Source: Nostoc sp. 106C
GTDB taxonomy: Bacteria; Cyanobacteriota; Cyanobacteriia; Cyanobacteriales; Nostocaceae
Assembly (NCBI RefSeq): GCF_002154725.1
Contig: NZ_MTAW01000047.1
Span: forward strand, 1 to 64,000
Direction of reading: 5' to 3'
Length of the DNA: 64,000 nucleotides
Position 1 is the stretch's first letter; the number at the start of each line of letters is the position of its first letter. The notes under the pieces were generated by a model. The model was not told the origin of the DNA. It made no database searches and saw only the letters and a list, made by a program, of their open reading frames with translations. The position numbers were made by a program, and so were the translations under genes. Positions 1 to 8,942 of this stretch are shown piece after piece.

Positions 1-542
1 TTCAATCACACCCCCTATTTTTCTTTTTAGGTCGGCTATTTAGTCTAAACTCCAGTCAATAATCCTGGAACAGTTTTTATCAGCAAAGTTTTGATCAATA
101 TTCGGTTTTAGGTTGACTATCCTGATTTATAGAAATCCCGTCTTAACGAAAGTCTGCTTGTTCCTGCTTTGAGCTAATTGTCAAACTAATAGCAATTCAA
201 AATAAAGGAAGCCAAATTTATTCAGGGTTTATAAGTTTGAATGCGTGACTTCTCTTTTGTTACCAGACTGTCTTAGCCAACAATCGGCTTTCACCATCCT
301 AGAAAAACGATTAGGGAAGTACGTCCTCCTACTGAAGGATGACAACTATACACTTGATGTCATTAATAAAACATCTACTTTTCAAGCTTAAAATCTACTC
401 CTTCAGTGGGTTTTAACTAAAAAAACCGAATCCAGCAGGTTAAAAGTGATTGAAGTACCAGGTTGTAAATCTTTCACATCACCCTTTAAAAGCACAAAAA
501 GGTGAATATATTGTACTATTAATTTAGTACAGGATAAGTAAT
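1..542. other. No gene recognised
   Basis: AT-rich stretch inside the presumed nifH element. Only short ORFs without recognisable motifs occur on either strand. No repeat, tRNA or hairpin stands out. It may contain degraded coding sequence. Confidence 0.5.
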
Positions 543-1592
543 TTATGTTTTGGGAATAGTTAACTTTAATGCTTGCATTTGCGGAAAATCTTGCTGAATA
601 ATTTCGACAACTTTTCTTTGACAATCTTTATTTTTAACAATCAGTTGTGCAGTTCCATCACCTTGAGAGCCTACACCTTTTCCTCCGAAAATATAAGGTT
701 TTAAAGGCTCATGATCGAGAAGGAGATGCAGTTTATTTGCAGTTAGTTCAGAAGGACAAGCTGGAATTACATGCCGATCAAATTCAGCTTGAGCTTTTGT
801 CATTAAAGCTCCCAGGAGTTTGGCATCTCCAAGTTGTAGTGCTTCAACTGCTTGCTGGGTAATTATTGAACTAATAGAACCTAAATATTTTTGGACATTT
901 TGCTGTTGAGTATTAATAGCGAAAGGATAACAATCATTCAATCTTCTAAGAATTTCTTGTGTGTTTTTGCTAACACCAAGATCGACAATCACAAAAAACA
1001 AATCTTTGCTAACTGTAAGTTCCCTTAGATCGATGTGCTCCCCATCAAATATCATCAATATTGGGCGATTTCCATAAGCACAAGCCTGATCCATACGGCC
1101 ACACAGACTAGGAGTGGTTCTTTCTCCTAGGTAGGCCAGCTCCATTTCTTGACGAATTGTCATCTTTAAGTCATAAAGACGATTAAAAGCTCGAGCAATC
1201 AGAACGCAAAAGGCAGCACTAGAAGATAATCCCTTTTGGATAGGTAAGTCAGTTAGATAATTATTAACCTCAAGTCCGCCAACACCATAGTGAATCAGAA
1301 ATTGATAAGCTGTACCAGCCGCATAACTAAAAAAACCACCCTCTTGAGCTACTGACTTAAGGGTATTAGATTCCATAGGTAATCTGAACGGTTCATAATG
1401 TCCGCCATCACATAGAGAAGCACGAATAATCAACTCAGTATAATTAACTTTAACTGAAGCGTAAATTCCTTGATTAGTACCCACAATTAAGGTGTAACCC
1501 TTTTCGATTTCTGGATTGATTTTGCGATATTCTCCTGCCCAATCGCTGTGTTCTCCGAACAAACAAAGACGACCTGGAACAAAAATTTTCAT
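543..1592 (-). CDS. GHMP-family sugar kinase
   Basis: Predicted cytosolic small-molecule kinase of the GHMP superfamily (galactokinase, mevalonate kinase and relatives). Three family motifs are visible: an N-terminal PGRLCLFGEHSDW (about residues 6-18), the glycine/serine-rich ATP loop around KGLSSSAAF (about 120-128), and a C-terminal GGKGVGSQGDG loop (about 303-313). CGRMDQA resembles the galactokinase CG.MDQ segment. The start at 1592 is preferred because AGGAAA lies 8 bases upstream; a frame extension of 15 codons to 1637 has no support. About 349 residues. The substrate cannot be told from sequence. It is the only clearly metabolic gene in the visible nifH element. Confidence 0.8.
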   Translation of the reverse strand: MKIFVPGRLCLFGEHSDWAGEYRKINPEIEKGYTLIVGTNQGIYASVKVNYTELIIRASLCDGGHYEPFRLPMESNTLKSVAQEGGFFSYAAGTAYQFLIHYGVGGLEVNNYLTDLPIQKGLSSSAAFCVLIARAFNRLYDLKMTIRQEMELAYLGERTTPSLCGRMDQACAYGNRPILMIFDGEHIDLRELTVSKDLFFVIVDLGVSKNTQEILRRLNDCYPFAINTQQQNVQKYLGSISSIITQQAVEALQLGDAKLLGALMTKAQAEFDRHVIPACPSELTANKLHLLLDHEPLKPYIFGGKGVGSQGDGTAQLIVKNKDCQRKVVEIIQQDFPQMQALKLTIPKT

Positions 1593-1784
1593 TTTAGGTT
1601 TCCTGTTGTTAATTGGGGTATATCTCTTGTTTGGCAAATTACAAAAATATTACAAGCGGAACTAATGATTCAAAGTTGTTATCAATTGTCATGAAGTTGC
1701 TGATTGAAAATTAACAAAATGAAAGTATTTCGACTGACTTACTTCAAATACTTAGCTAAAATATTTATATTTAGCCTGTTTATT

Positions 1785-1975
1785 ACAATCTGGGTAGATG
1801 GTGGCTTTGACGGTGAGCCGTTTATGCAGTGGGTGATGAACTTTTGCGCCCTAGATTGTGCAGGTAGTTCTGCGAGCACAAGAAGCCAAAGGCTTTGTTT
1901 TGCTTAAAAAACGTTGGGTAGTCGAGCGCACTTTTGGTTGGCTGATATGGAAGACAACATCACATTAAATCATTG
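1785..1975 (+). pseudogene. IS5-type transposase remnant
   Basis: Two short in-frame blocks typical of the C-terminal half of IS5-group DDE transposases are present. The first is WVDGGFDGEPFMQWVM near 1790. The second, in another frame, is [17 protein letters not shown] near 1893-1945. They are joined by a frameshift and a deletion. No complete gene or terminal inverted repeats remain, so this is a decayed insertion inside the nifH element. Confidence 0.7.
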
Positions 1976-2023
1976 CTTGCTTGTTGAGCAGATCGCCTCG
2001 GATAGCTTTAGCACCTAATTTAG

Positions 2024-2170
2024 TTACTTGTGTTGCTGTTTGCTGCGATCGCGGCAAAGCCACAACTTGATCGCCGCGCTCGCGCAGTATCTGAATCATA
2101 CAATGCATTAGGAGAAGGCATCGCTACCCCCAAAGCAAAGATAGCAGAACTATTTCCAGATTTTTTGTAG
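2024..2170 (+). pseudogene. Possible 3' end of a decayed gene
   Basis: A start-less open frame ends at the stop codon at 2168. Its last 40 or so residues look protein-like (basic, then ALGEGIATPKAKIAELFPDF). It has no start codon and follows the transposase debris, so it may be the tail of a disrupted gene. The family was not recognised. Confidence 0.25.
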
Positions 2171-2197
2171 CTTAACCGCTGCGATGGCGCGGAGCAA

Positions 2198-2521
2198 TTA
2201 CAAGGTATCAGTGCGATAGATGGATTCAATCAACTCCTCAACTTCTTCTTCGTCCAAGCATTGTTTCACTTGGGTATTGAACCACTTTATCTCTTCTGGT
2301 TCTGTGTCCTGGACTTGGTAAACCAATAATGTTCCTGCAACACGGGCAAAAGTCAGGGGTGATGGGGAAAGGTGGCTGAGTAGATCGGATGCATTCTGGT
2401 ATATTTGCATGACTGATGTTTCGTCCAAAGGCGATCCCAATTGAACGGAAAGCTGTTTTAGGCTCTCTTGAATAGATAAATGAAAGTCTGGCTCATGTTC
2501 ATATGACATAGGGTTATTCAT
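2198..2521 (-). CDS. Conserved-looking small acidic hypothetical protein
   Basis: A 107-residue acidic protein with no membrane segment. It has a helical N-terminal half, a hydrophobic middle (FARVAGTLLVYQVQD) and an acidic C-terminal stretch (CLDEEEVEELIES). The family was not recognised. The start at 2521 is uncertain; an ATG four codons in would also serve, and neither has a clear ribosome binding site. It stands alone between a decayed gene fragment and a long AT-rich gap. Confidence 0.5.
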   Translation of the reverse strand: MNNPMSYEHEPDFHLSIQESLKQLSVQLGSPLDETSVMQIYQNASDLLSHLSPSPLTFARVAGTLLVYQVQDTEPEEIKWFNTQVKQCLDEEEVEELIESIYRTDTL

Positions 2522-3066
2522 AAACGCTGACCAATTAATGCAATAACTTGACGGTCTAGCCTGACTATTTTGGCTCGAATGTTTACCATATTTTCACATT
2601 TATTGAGTATCTTCATCGGCTAAAAAGCATAACTGACGAGATTAATCTTAAATTTTACAGGTAACTAAGGAAAGATGATAAAATCGCCCCTAGTGATGCA
2701 TTTGCTCTGAAAAACCACTGCTAAAAAAGCGAGCAATTTTCACTATTAATAGTAAAACTTGTGCCAATATCCGTTTTACTTTCTATTAGAAAAATGACTT
2801 TTAAGAGAAAATTTAAAATAAGACTATATTCTGAATAATTTGATGTGATTTTTCAGTTAAATGCTACAAAATAGCAAAAGTAGCAACGTGGATAAGAAAT
2901 TTAGTAAATACGTACTATTCTAAGAATAGTTACTTACTGCTAAAATTCTCTAAAAACTCAAATTAGTTTAGTTAAGTTAATAGATATTGATAAATTAAGT
3001 ATTGTTATAGCAATTTAAATATTTTAACCAGGTACTATGATTCATGATGTATCATTAATTAATTCA
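2522..3066. other. AT-rich gap without a gene
   Basis: About 540 bp of strongly AT-rich sequence inside the nifH element. No open frame longer than a few dozen codons with protein-like composition was seen on either strand. It may hold the promoter of the gene ending at 2198. Confidence 0.5.
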
Positions 3067-3350
3067 GTACCTTGTTTTTGACGTAATACAAAGTCAATTC
3101 CTTTGCTATGTAACCAATTGGCTAGTTTGATACTGTGGAATTCTCTATCTCCCAGAACTAGCATTTGCTATCCCTTAAATAACTGCAACAGTGGGCGAAT
3201 TAATTTTTTCTGTTCTCCCAAATTGCTATATCCTCTTTTGGGTAACAATAGCCAATACACTGGTATGGCTCTTTTTTGTTCTATTAAACTAATTACAAAT
3301 ACATTTTGTGAACGCCACTGTGTTCTATCAATGGCAAATGCCTCTTAGAA
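3067..3350 (-). pseudogene. IS4-type transposase remnant
   Basis: Read on the minus strand, the segment encodes a DRTQW...PVYW..LPKRG..NL.EQ block, then LVLGDREFHS.KLA.WL and FVLRQKQGT, the pattern of the DDE core of IS4-group transposases. An in-frame stop (complement near 3172) interrupts it, and both ends are missing. It is a second dead insertion sequence in the nifH element. Confidence 0.7.
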
Positions 3351-3368
3351 TACTAATGTACTACTAAA

Positions 3369-3453
3369 TAGCGATCGCCCTGTACCAGTTGCGTCAGTTA
3401 TGCTAATACACATGTACTAAAATTTAGCGTTCGCCTGTGCCAGTTGCGTAAGT
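3369..3453. repeat. Pair of ~29-bp direct repeats
   Basis: Two similar copies begin at 3369 and 3425. Each starts TAGCG[A/T]TCGCC and continues through TG(T/G)CCAGTTGCGT-like sequence, 56 bp apart. The first copy contains part of a HIP1 octamer. They resemble short dispersed Nostoc repeats. No function is apparent. Confidence 0.5.
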
Positions 3454-3463
3454 CCTGGTTCCG

Positions 3464-3691
3464 TTGGAAGTGGGTTGTCGTATACGTTGTTACCCTACCT
3501 TGCAGCACTCTGACAACAACTGGGTAGTTACTGCCAAAGTTATAGAGATTGACTCTGAGAAAGGTTATTTTAACGGTTGCACAGTTGAGTACAAAGATAG
3601 GATTAAGGGATTGAAGTGTGTTCCCCGCAGGGGTTGCCGCAGGCATCGCATTCCTGGTGGTAGCCCACATTGGATTCTCAAGCGTATTTGA
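3464..3691 (+). CDS. Small hypothetical protein, possibly damaged by a repeat
   Basis: A 75-codon frame with a TTG start. The middle looks protein-like (NNWVVTAKVIEIDSEKGY followed by a TVEYKDRIKGLK stretch), compatible with a small beta-rich fold. The last 20 or so residues are arginine/glycine rich (RRGCRRHRIPGG) and are encoded by a GC-rich dispersed repeat (near 3621-3655), so the original C-terminus may have been replaced. The function is unknown and the gene may not be active. Confidence 0.35.
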   Translation: MEVGCRIRCYPTLQHSDNNWVVTAKVIEIDSEKGYFNGCTVEYKDRIKGLKCVPRRGCRRHRIPGGSPHWILKRI

Positions 3692-3763
3692 CCTCAAATG
3701 CTTGCCATTAACAGAAATTTCTGCGCTGTCGATTAACTTAAAATTAGCGCTTCACTCGTACCC

Positions 3764-3958
3764 ATGAAAGAAACAGCAGCACAGATACTACTCCGCACCG
3801 CCTTGAGATTCTCCAAAATTCGCGATCTAGAAATGCCAGAGATTAAACGTCTCATGGCTTTGAGCGAAGAAGATTTTGAGAAGGAATTCTCTAGGATGGA
3901 ATCGGAAGGACTTATAGCAGCAACTTCACCCCTAGTACTTCCCCATTCAAAACAGTGA
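3764..3958 (+). CDS. Small helical hypothetical protein convergent with the recombinase
   Basis: A 64-residue, mostly helical, charged protein. KIRDLEMPEIKRLMALSEE followed by FEKEFSRMESEGLI resembles a small winged or helix-turn-helix fold. Its 3' end overlaps the 3' end of the convergent serine recombinase gene by 47 bp. It is the nearest small basic/acidic ORF to the recombinase, so a role as a recombination directionality factor can be imagined but is not shown. The family was not recognised. Confidence 0.45.
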   Translation: MKETAAQILLRTALRFSKIRDLEMPEIKRLMALSEEDFEKEFSRMESEGLIAATSPLVLPHSKQ

Positions 3959-5279
3959 CATTTTCTACCAGTTCTTGGTAAATTGCTCTCTTATCCTTGC
4001 TGGTCAAGCTTTCCCAATATTTTTTGTTGCCAAAGCATGTGGACAAAGTACTTACCAAAGCGACGTTGATTTGGATAGTAGCAACTTCCCTTTGTTTGAT
4101 TGTTTGAATCTCCAACAGCGTTTGGTCAATAGCTGATTGAATAATGGGGTTTTGGGGCATCTGCCGCAGCATTTTCAATTGATCGTATCTGGTAGTTAGT
4201 TCTGGGCTATCTGCCGGAACTTCAATACTCTCAACGGTATAGTTTTTAACTTCTTCATATCGAGCAGTTAAAGCAGCATCTACGACTGAAATAATATCTG
4301 GCAGGTACGTACTAGTTTTGTTCTTACAGAAAGCATCTCCTAGATTTTCGTGTTTTTTGCACCTGACTCGATAAGTTGACCACTTTGTTTTTTTACAAAA
4401 ACATTGATAACCACAGTCACCACAAATGATTTGTCCTAATAAGGGTAATGCCTCTTTAGTACTATTTTTGTTGTTGCCGTAACTGTACTTGTGTTGGTTA
4501 TCTGACAATTTTTTCTGTATAAGTTTAAATTTTTCCTGAAAAAGTAGCGGCTCATGAGTGTCTTGATATACCTCCCACTTTTCGGGTTTGTTGAGATTAC
4601 CTCGCATATTGTAAGCAGTATGCCCACGTAGTACTGGGCTAGTTAACCAATACCTCAATCCGGCTGCTGTCCATGAAATTCCGTAAGTATCTAGTATATA
4701 GACTGCGGTACTTCTTAATGTGGCGTTGCCAGATAAAAAATAGTCAATGACTTCAGATGCGATCGCCCAATGAGATTTACCAGATTCATGCAATGTCATA
4801 TCTGGTGCATATTTCTCATTCACCCTCCGATACCCGAATGGCGGACGGGGACTGGCTTTCTTCTGTTCTCGGAAGTAATTTAATCCATGCCTAATCCGAT
4901 CTGAAAGTAATCTCGATTCAAATTCAGCCAAGCCTGCCATTTGATTCACAGAGAACCATCCAAAAGGCGATGATGGGTCAACTGGGGCATCAAGAACTAC
5001 TAACTTAACTCCATACTCTTCCAGTGCTACAAGGGTTCGATGGATCGTTATTACACTCCGTGCCAGACGATCTATGCGAGTAATTACAATTTCAGTGATT
5101 TTCCCTTGCTTGCACATCGCAAGCATCTTATTAAATTCTGTGCGCTTATCTGACCTTCCAGACTCGACATCTGAAAAAATCAAAACAGCCCCAGCTTTTT
5201 TAATCCGGGTTGTCTGTTGTTCTAGTGCGTCTGTATCTGCCTGTTCTCTTGTGGATACTCTGACGTAACCTACCCGCAT
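3912..5279 (-). CDS. Large serine site-specific recombinase (putative nifH-element excisase, XisF-like)
   Basis: Large serine recombinase, 455 residues, expected to cut and rejoin DNA at the nifH element ends. The N-terminal resolvase domain begins GYVRVSTREQ with Ser9 as the presumed nucleophile. Further catalytic-domain signatures are DVESGRSDKRTEF and ITRIDRLARS. A recombinase domain with PPFGYRRVNE follows, then a zinc ribbon (CGDCG ... CKKH ... FCKN) and a C-terminal helical, coiled-coil-like tail. GGGGAG lies just upstream of the ATG. The gene starts 42 bp from the nifH junction and reads away from nifH, as the fdxN-element gene xisF and similar recombinases do near their element borders. 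It would be expected to act during heterocyst differentiation. Confidence 0.9.
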   Translation of the reverse strand: MRVGYVRVSTREQADTDALEQQTTRIKKAGAVLIFSDVESGRSDKRTEFNKMLAMCKQGKITEIVITRIDRLARSVITIHRTLVALEEYGVKLVVLDAPVDPSSPFGWFSVNQMAGLAEFESRLLSDRIRHGLNYFREQKKASPRPPFGYRRVNEKYAPDMTLHESGKSHWAIASEVIDYFLSGNATLRSTAVYILDTYGISWTAAGLRYWLTSPVLRGHTAYNMRGNLNKPEKWEVYQDTHEPLLFQEKFKLIQKKLSDNQHKYSYGNNKNSTKEALPLLGQIICGDCGYQCFCKKTKWSTYRVRCKKHENLGDAFCKNKTSTYLPDIISVVDAALTARYEEVKNYTVESIEVPADSPELTTRYDQLKMLRQMPQNPIIQSAIDQTLLEIQTIKQREVATIQINVALVSTLSTCFGNKKYWESLTSKDKRAIYQELVENVTVLNGEVLGVKLLL

Positions 5280-5312
5280 AACTCCCCATTGATTTACTGA
5301 CCACTTTGTTAA

Positions 5313-6068
<756 letters not shown>

Positions 6069-6081
6069 GCCATGTTTTAGG

Positions 6082-6177
6082 AAAAGGGAACATCTGCATC
6101 ACTTCCCTTTTACCTTTGATCTAACTTTTATCCCCCAAGGGGACTCAGCGTCCCCAACCCCATAGGGGAAATCCCCT
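6082..6177 (+). promoter_or_regulatory. Three consecutive hairpins between nifH and nifD
   Basis: Three perfect stems are visible: AAAAGGGAA/TTCCCTTTT (6082-6090 with 6103-6111), GGGGAC/GTCCCC (6139-6144 with 6150-6155) and AGGGGA/TCCCCT (6164-6169 with 6172-6177). None is followed by a long T run. They more likely protect the nifH 3' end, or partly attenuate, than fully terminate. This fits the higher nifH than nifDK transcript levels known in Anabaena. Confidence 0.6.
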
Positions 6178-6219
6178 TCCCTGACTATCCCGGTTCCTTA
6201 GGAGCAAGAGAGACTAAAG

Positions 6220-7602
6220 ATGACTCCTCCAGAAAATCAAAACATCATTGAAGAAAGAAAAGAACTAATTAAAGAAGTTCTCAACGCCTATCCCGAAAAA
6301 GCAGCGAAAAAACGGGAAAAGCACTTAAACGTATACGAAGAAGGTAAGTCCGACTGCGGCGTTAAGTCTAACATTAAGTCCCTTCCTGGTGTAATGACCG
6401 CCCGTGGTTGTGCTTATGCAGGTTCCAAAGGTGTGGTTTGGGGTCCTATTAAGGACATGATCCACATCAGCCACGGGCCTGTTGGTTGCGGTTACTGGTC
6501 TTGGTCTGGTCGTCGTAACTACTACATTGGTACAACTGGTGTTGATACCTTTGGTACCATGCACTTCACCTCTGACTTCCAAGAACGTGATATCGTTTTC
6601 GGTGGTGACAAGAAACTATTTAAGCTGATTCAAGAACTCGAAGTTCTTTTCCCCCTCAGCCGTGGTGTTTCCATTCAATCTGAATGTCCCATCGGTTTGA
6701 TTGGGGATGACATCGAAGCAGTTGCTAAGAAAGCAGCTAAAGAAATTAACAAGCCTGTTGTACCTGTACGTTGCGAAGGCTTCCGTGGTGTTTCTCAGTC
6801 TTTGGGTCACCACATTGCTAACGACATGATCCGTGACTGGGTATTCCCCAGAGCAGATCAAGCCAAGAAAGATGGCACACTCAAGTTTGAAGGTACTCCT
6901 TATGATGTAGCCATCATTGGTGACTACAACATCGGTGGTGATGCTTGGGCTAGCCGCATCCTCTTAGAAGAAATCGGCTTGCGCGTAGTCGCTCAGTGGT
7001 CTGGTGATGGCACCATCAACGAAATGTTGATGACACCCAATGTGAAGATGAACCTCATCCACTGCTATCGGTCGATGAACTACATCAGCCGTCACATGGA
7101 GGAAAAATACGGCATACCCTGGTTGGAATACAATTTCTTCGGTCCCACCAAGATTGCTGAATCATTACGGGAAATCGCTTCTAAATTTGACTCAAAGATC
7201 CAAGAAAACGCTGAGAAGGTTATTGCCAAGTATCAGCCTACAATGGATGCGATCGTTAAGAAGTATCGCCCCCGTTTGGAAGGTAAGACCGTCGCTATGA
7301 TGGTTGGTGGTTTACGTCCTCGCCACGTTGTACCCGCTTTCCAAGATTTGGGTATGAAAATGATTGGTACAGGTTATGAGTTCGCTCATAATGACGACTA
7401 CAAACGTACCACTCACTACATCGAAAACGGCACCATCGTTTACGACGACGTTACTGCTTACGAATTTGAAGAGTTTGTTAAAGCACTCAAGCCAGATTTG
7501 ATTGCTTCTGGTGTGAAAGAGAAGTACGTTTTCCAAAAGATGGGTCTTCCTTTCCGTCAAATGCACTCTTGGGATTACTCCGAACCTAGCGATCGCTCTT
7601 AG
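6220..7602 (+). CDS. nifD: nifD 5' part (nitrogenase MoFe protein alpha chain, interrupted)
   Basis: Encodes the first 454 residues of the nitrogenase alpha subunit, then six element-derived residues (EPSDRS) and a stop. P-cluster cysteines are visible at Cys64 (ARGCAYAG), Cys90 (GPVGCGYW) and in [12 protein letters not shown]. The FeMo-cofactor cysteine is in [10 protein letters not shown], and the cofactor histidine is His449 in QMHSWDYS. The junction at GGATTACTCCG falls five codons after that histidine, removing the last 46 or so residues, which are encoded at 27438-27582. Excision of the nifD element would restore a gene of about 500 codons. GGAGCAAGAGAG upstream of the ATG supports the start. 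Confidence 0.97.
   Translation: MTPPENQNIIEERKELIKEVLNAYPEKAAKKREKHLNVYEEGKSDCGVKSNIKSLPGVMTARGCAYAGSKGVVWGPIKDMIHISHGPVGCGYWSWSGRRNYYIGTTGVDTFGTMHFTSDFQERDIVFGGDKKLFKLIQELEVLFPLSRGVSIQSECPIGLIGDDIEAVAKKAAKEINKPVVPVRCEGFRGVSQSLGHHIANDMIRDWVFPRADQAKKDGTLKFEGTPYDVAIIGDYNIGGDAWASRILLEEIGLRVVAQWSGDGTINEMLMTPNVKMNLIHCYRSMNYISRHMEEKYGIPWLEYNFFGPTKIAESLREIASKFDSKIQENAEKVIAKYQPTMDAIVKKYRPRLEGKTVAMMVGGLRPRHVVPAFQDLGMKMIGTGYEFAHNDDYKRTTHYIENGTIVYDDVTAYEFEEFVKALKPDLIASGVKEKYVFQKMGLPFRQMHSWDYSEPSDRS
7572..7582 (+). other. Left recombination site of nifD element
   Basis: GGATTACTCCG within nifD codons for Trp-Asp-Tyr-Ser-Xaa. An identical copy is at 27438. XisA-type recombinases act on this 11-bp core. 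Confidence 0.95.
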
Positions 7603-7872
7603 AACTCTCGATTCTAGCAGGTTTTTTGGTGGCGGTAGAAAAAAGCTTCTATTTATAGCCTAAATGCAAGTTGCAGCGTTATCGACTAACAATCTTTTTT
7701 GATACTTTAGACAATACAAATCTTATTCTGTATGGTTTTGAGATTTTGCTTGCATGAGTTTTAAAGGAAAACTGTTAAATTAAAAACTATTTTGAATGAC
7801 ATTTTTTAGATTAAATGATGCGATCGCTTTCACTCAACAATATGATAAAGAAAGCAGTCGCACTAACTGTTG

Positions 7873-8520
7873 TTATTTACCTGACGCTCGAACAAATACT
7901 TTTTTTGCGGTTGATCCACAACTATTCACAAATATGCCATCGAACGTGCCTCCAACAACACCCCCTACTAGAGGCAGCATTTTCATAATATTTATTACAC
8001 CTTTCTCACCAGCCTTAGTGATTAGCCGAAAACCAATTTTTTTATTAATTTCAATCAAAACTTTACCAGGTATCTGCTTGATTAAATTTTGACATACCTT
8101 TGTGCCAATCGTGATACCTGCGGTTTTCAGAATCTCCTCACCAGCTTCACCGATTAGGCATAAAAGTACCATTGTTCTCACTTGTTCAGAGTGGATATCA
8201 TATCCTCTAAGGTGAGCTATTGCTGCTGCTGTGTTGGCTCCAAGGGCATAGGATGCTGCCAAACCTGCCGGAATAGTAATAGGCATTGCGGCAATACCGC
8301 CTAATCCAGTGATAAAACCCGTGCCAGCAGCATACGTAGTTCGCCACGCAATAACTGAATTAATAGCATCTTCAACATTAGCGGCTTTGCTCAAGTGGTC
8401 TGCTGCAACTTTCTCCGCAGGTGGTAGAACCCCCAACCCGTTAATTCCAGCATCAGCTATCCATTTAAGAGTTGCTTTTATGGGATTGTTGTTATCATCG
8501 TCTACGTTAGCTAGAGCCAT
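7873..8520 (-). CDS. EcsC family protein
   Basis: A 215-residue protein with the look of the EcsC family, whose biochemical role is poorly defined. A glycine/alanine-rich helical core (GTGFITGLGGIAAMPITIPAG) is followed by IAHLRGYDIHSEQVRT, then KAGEKGVINIMKMLPLVGGVVGG near the C-terminus, the usual family pattern of amphipathic or membrane-associated helices. It starts with ATG at 8520. It is the first gene inside the left end of the nifD element, in a region of low GC and isolated from other minus-strand genes. Confidence is good for the family, none for substrate or partner. Confidence 0.8.
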   Translation of the reverse strand: MALANVDDDNNNPIKATLKWIADAGINGLGVLPPAEKVAADHLSKAANVEDAINSVIAWRTTYAAGTGFITGLGGIAAMPITIPAGLAASYALGANTAAAIAHLRGYDIHSEQVRTMVLLCLIGEAGEEILKTAGITIGTKVCQNLIKQIPGKVLIEINKKIGFRLITKAGEKGVINIMKMLPLVGGVVGGTFDGIFVNSCGSTAKKVFVRASGK

Positions 8521-8687
8521 AGAATTTAAGTTTTGTAAATACTAACCTTTTCTATCTCAAGCTTCTGTGATAAAACTACCGCAATATCTCTAGTTCTTTG
8601 TAAATTTACAAATAAGTTCTTCTTGCAAGAATACTAAAGATTTTGCATACGATTTACGTGAGTGCTGAAAGGACAGCAGATTTTCAG

Positions 8688-8942
8688 ATGACTAGGGAAC
8701 TTCGTAACATTTTGGCGAATGAAGGTAATAAAGATGATTTAATTGCCTTTATGAGCGATCGCAATCTACCCGTAGATGAAATTGAGGCAGGTAACATCGC
8801 CGATGAAATATTGATAAATCCACCTGTACAAGGATTTTTGACTATTTCTAATGCTTTGCAATGGCGGCTCCAGTATGGAAGAGTAATAGAACGCGCTGGT
8901 CAAGAAGACGGTATAATTTCTGTTTACAGAATTAACCCATGA
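8688..8942 (+). CDS. Small hypothetical protein coupled to a DNA methylase
   Basis: An acidic protein of about 84 residues (RELRNILANEGNKDDLIAFMSDRNLP...) of unrecognised family. The frame also stays open upstream to a TTG at 8643 and a GTG at 8658. The ATG at 8688 is chosen because AAAGGA precedes it, although the spacing is long. Its stop overlaps the start of the methylase gene as ATGA (8939-8942), which implies translational coupling and a shared function. It could be a specificity, control or toxin/antitoxin-like partner; nothing in the sequence decides this. Confidence 0.6.
   Translation: MTRELRNILANEGNKDDLIAFMSDRNLPVDEIEAGNIADEILINPPVQGFLTISNALQWRLQYGRVIERAGQEDGIISVYRINP

Noticed and set aside
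6220-7602. nifD stop codon suggesting a pseudogene
   Set aside because: The stop lies six codons after the 11-bp recombination core and the true 3' end is present at the other core copy in frame, so this is a reversible interruption.
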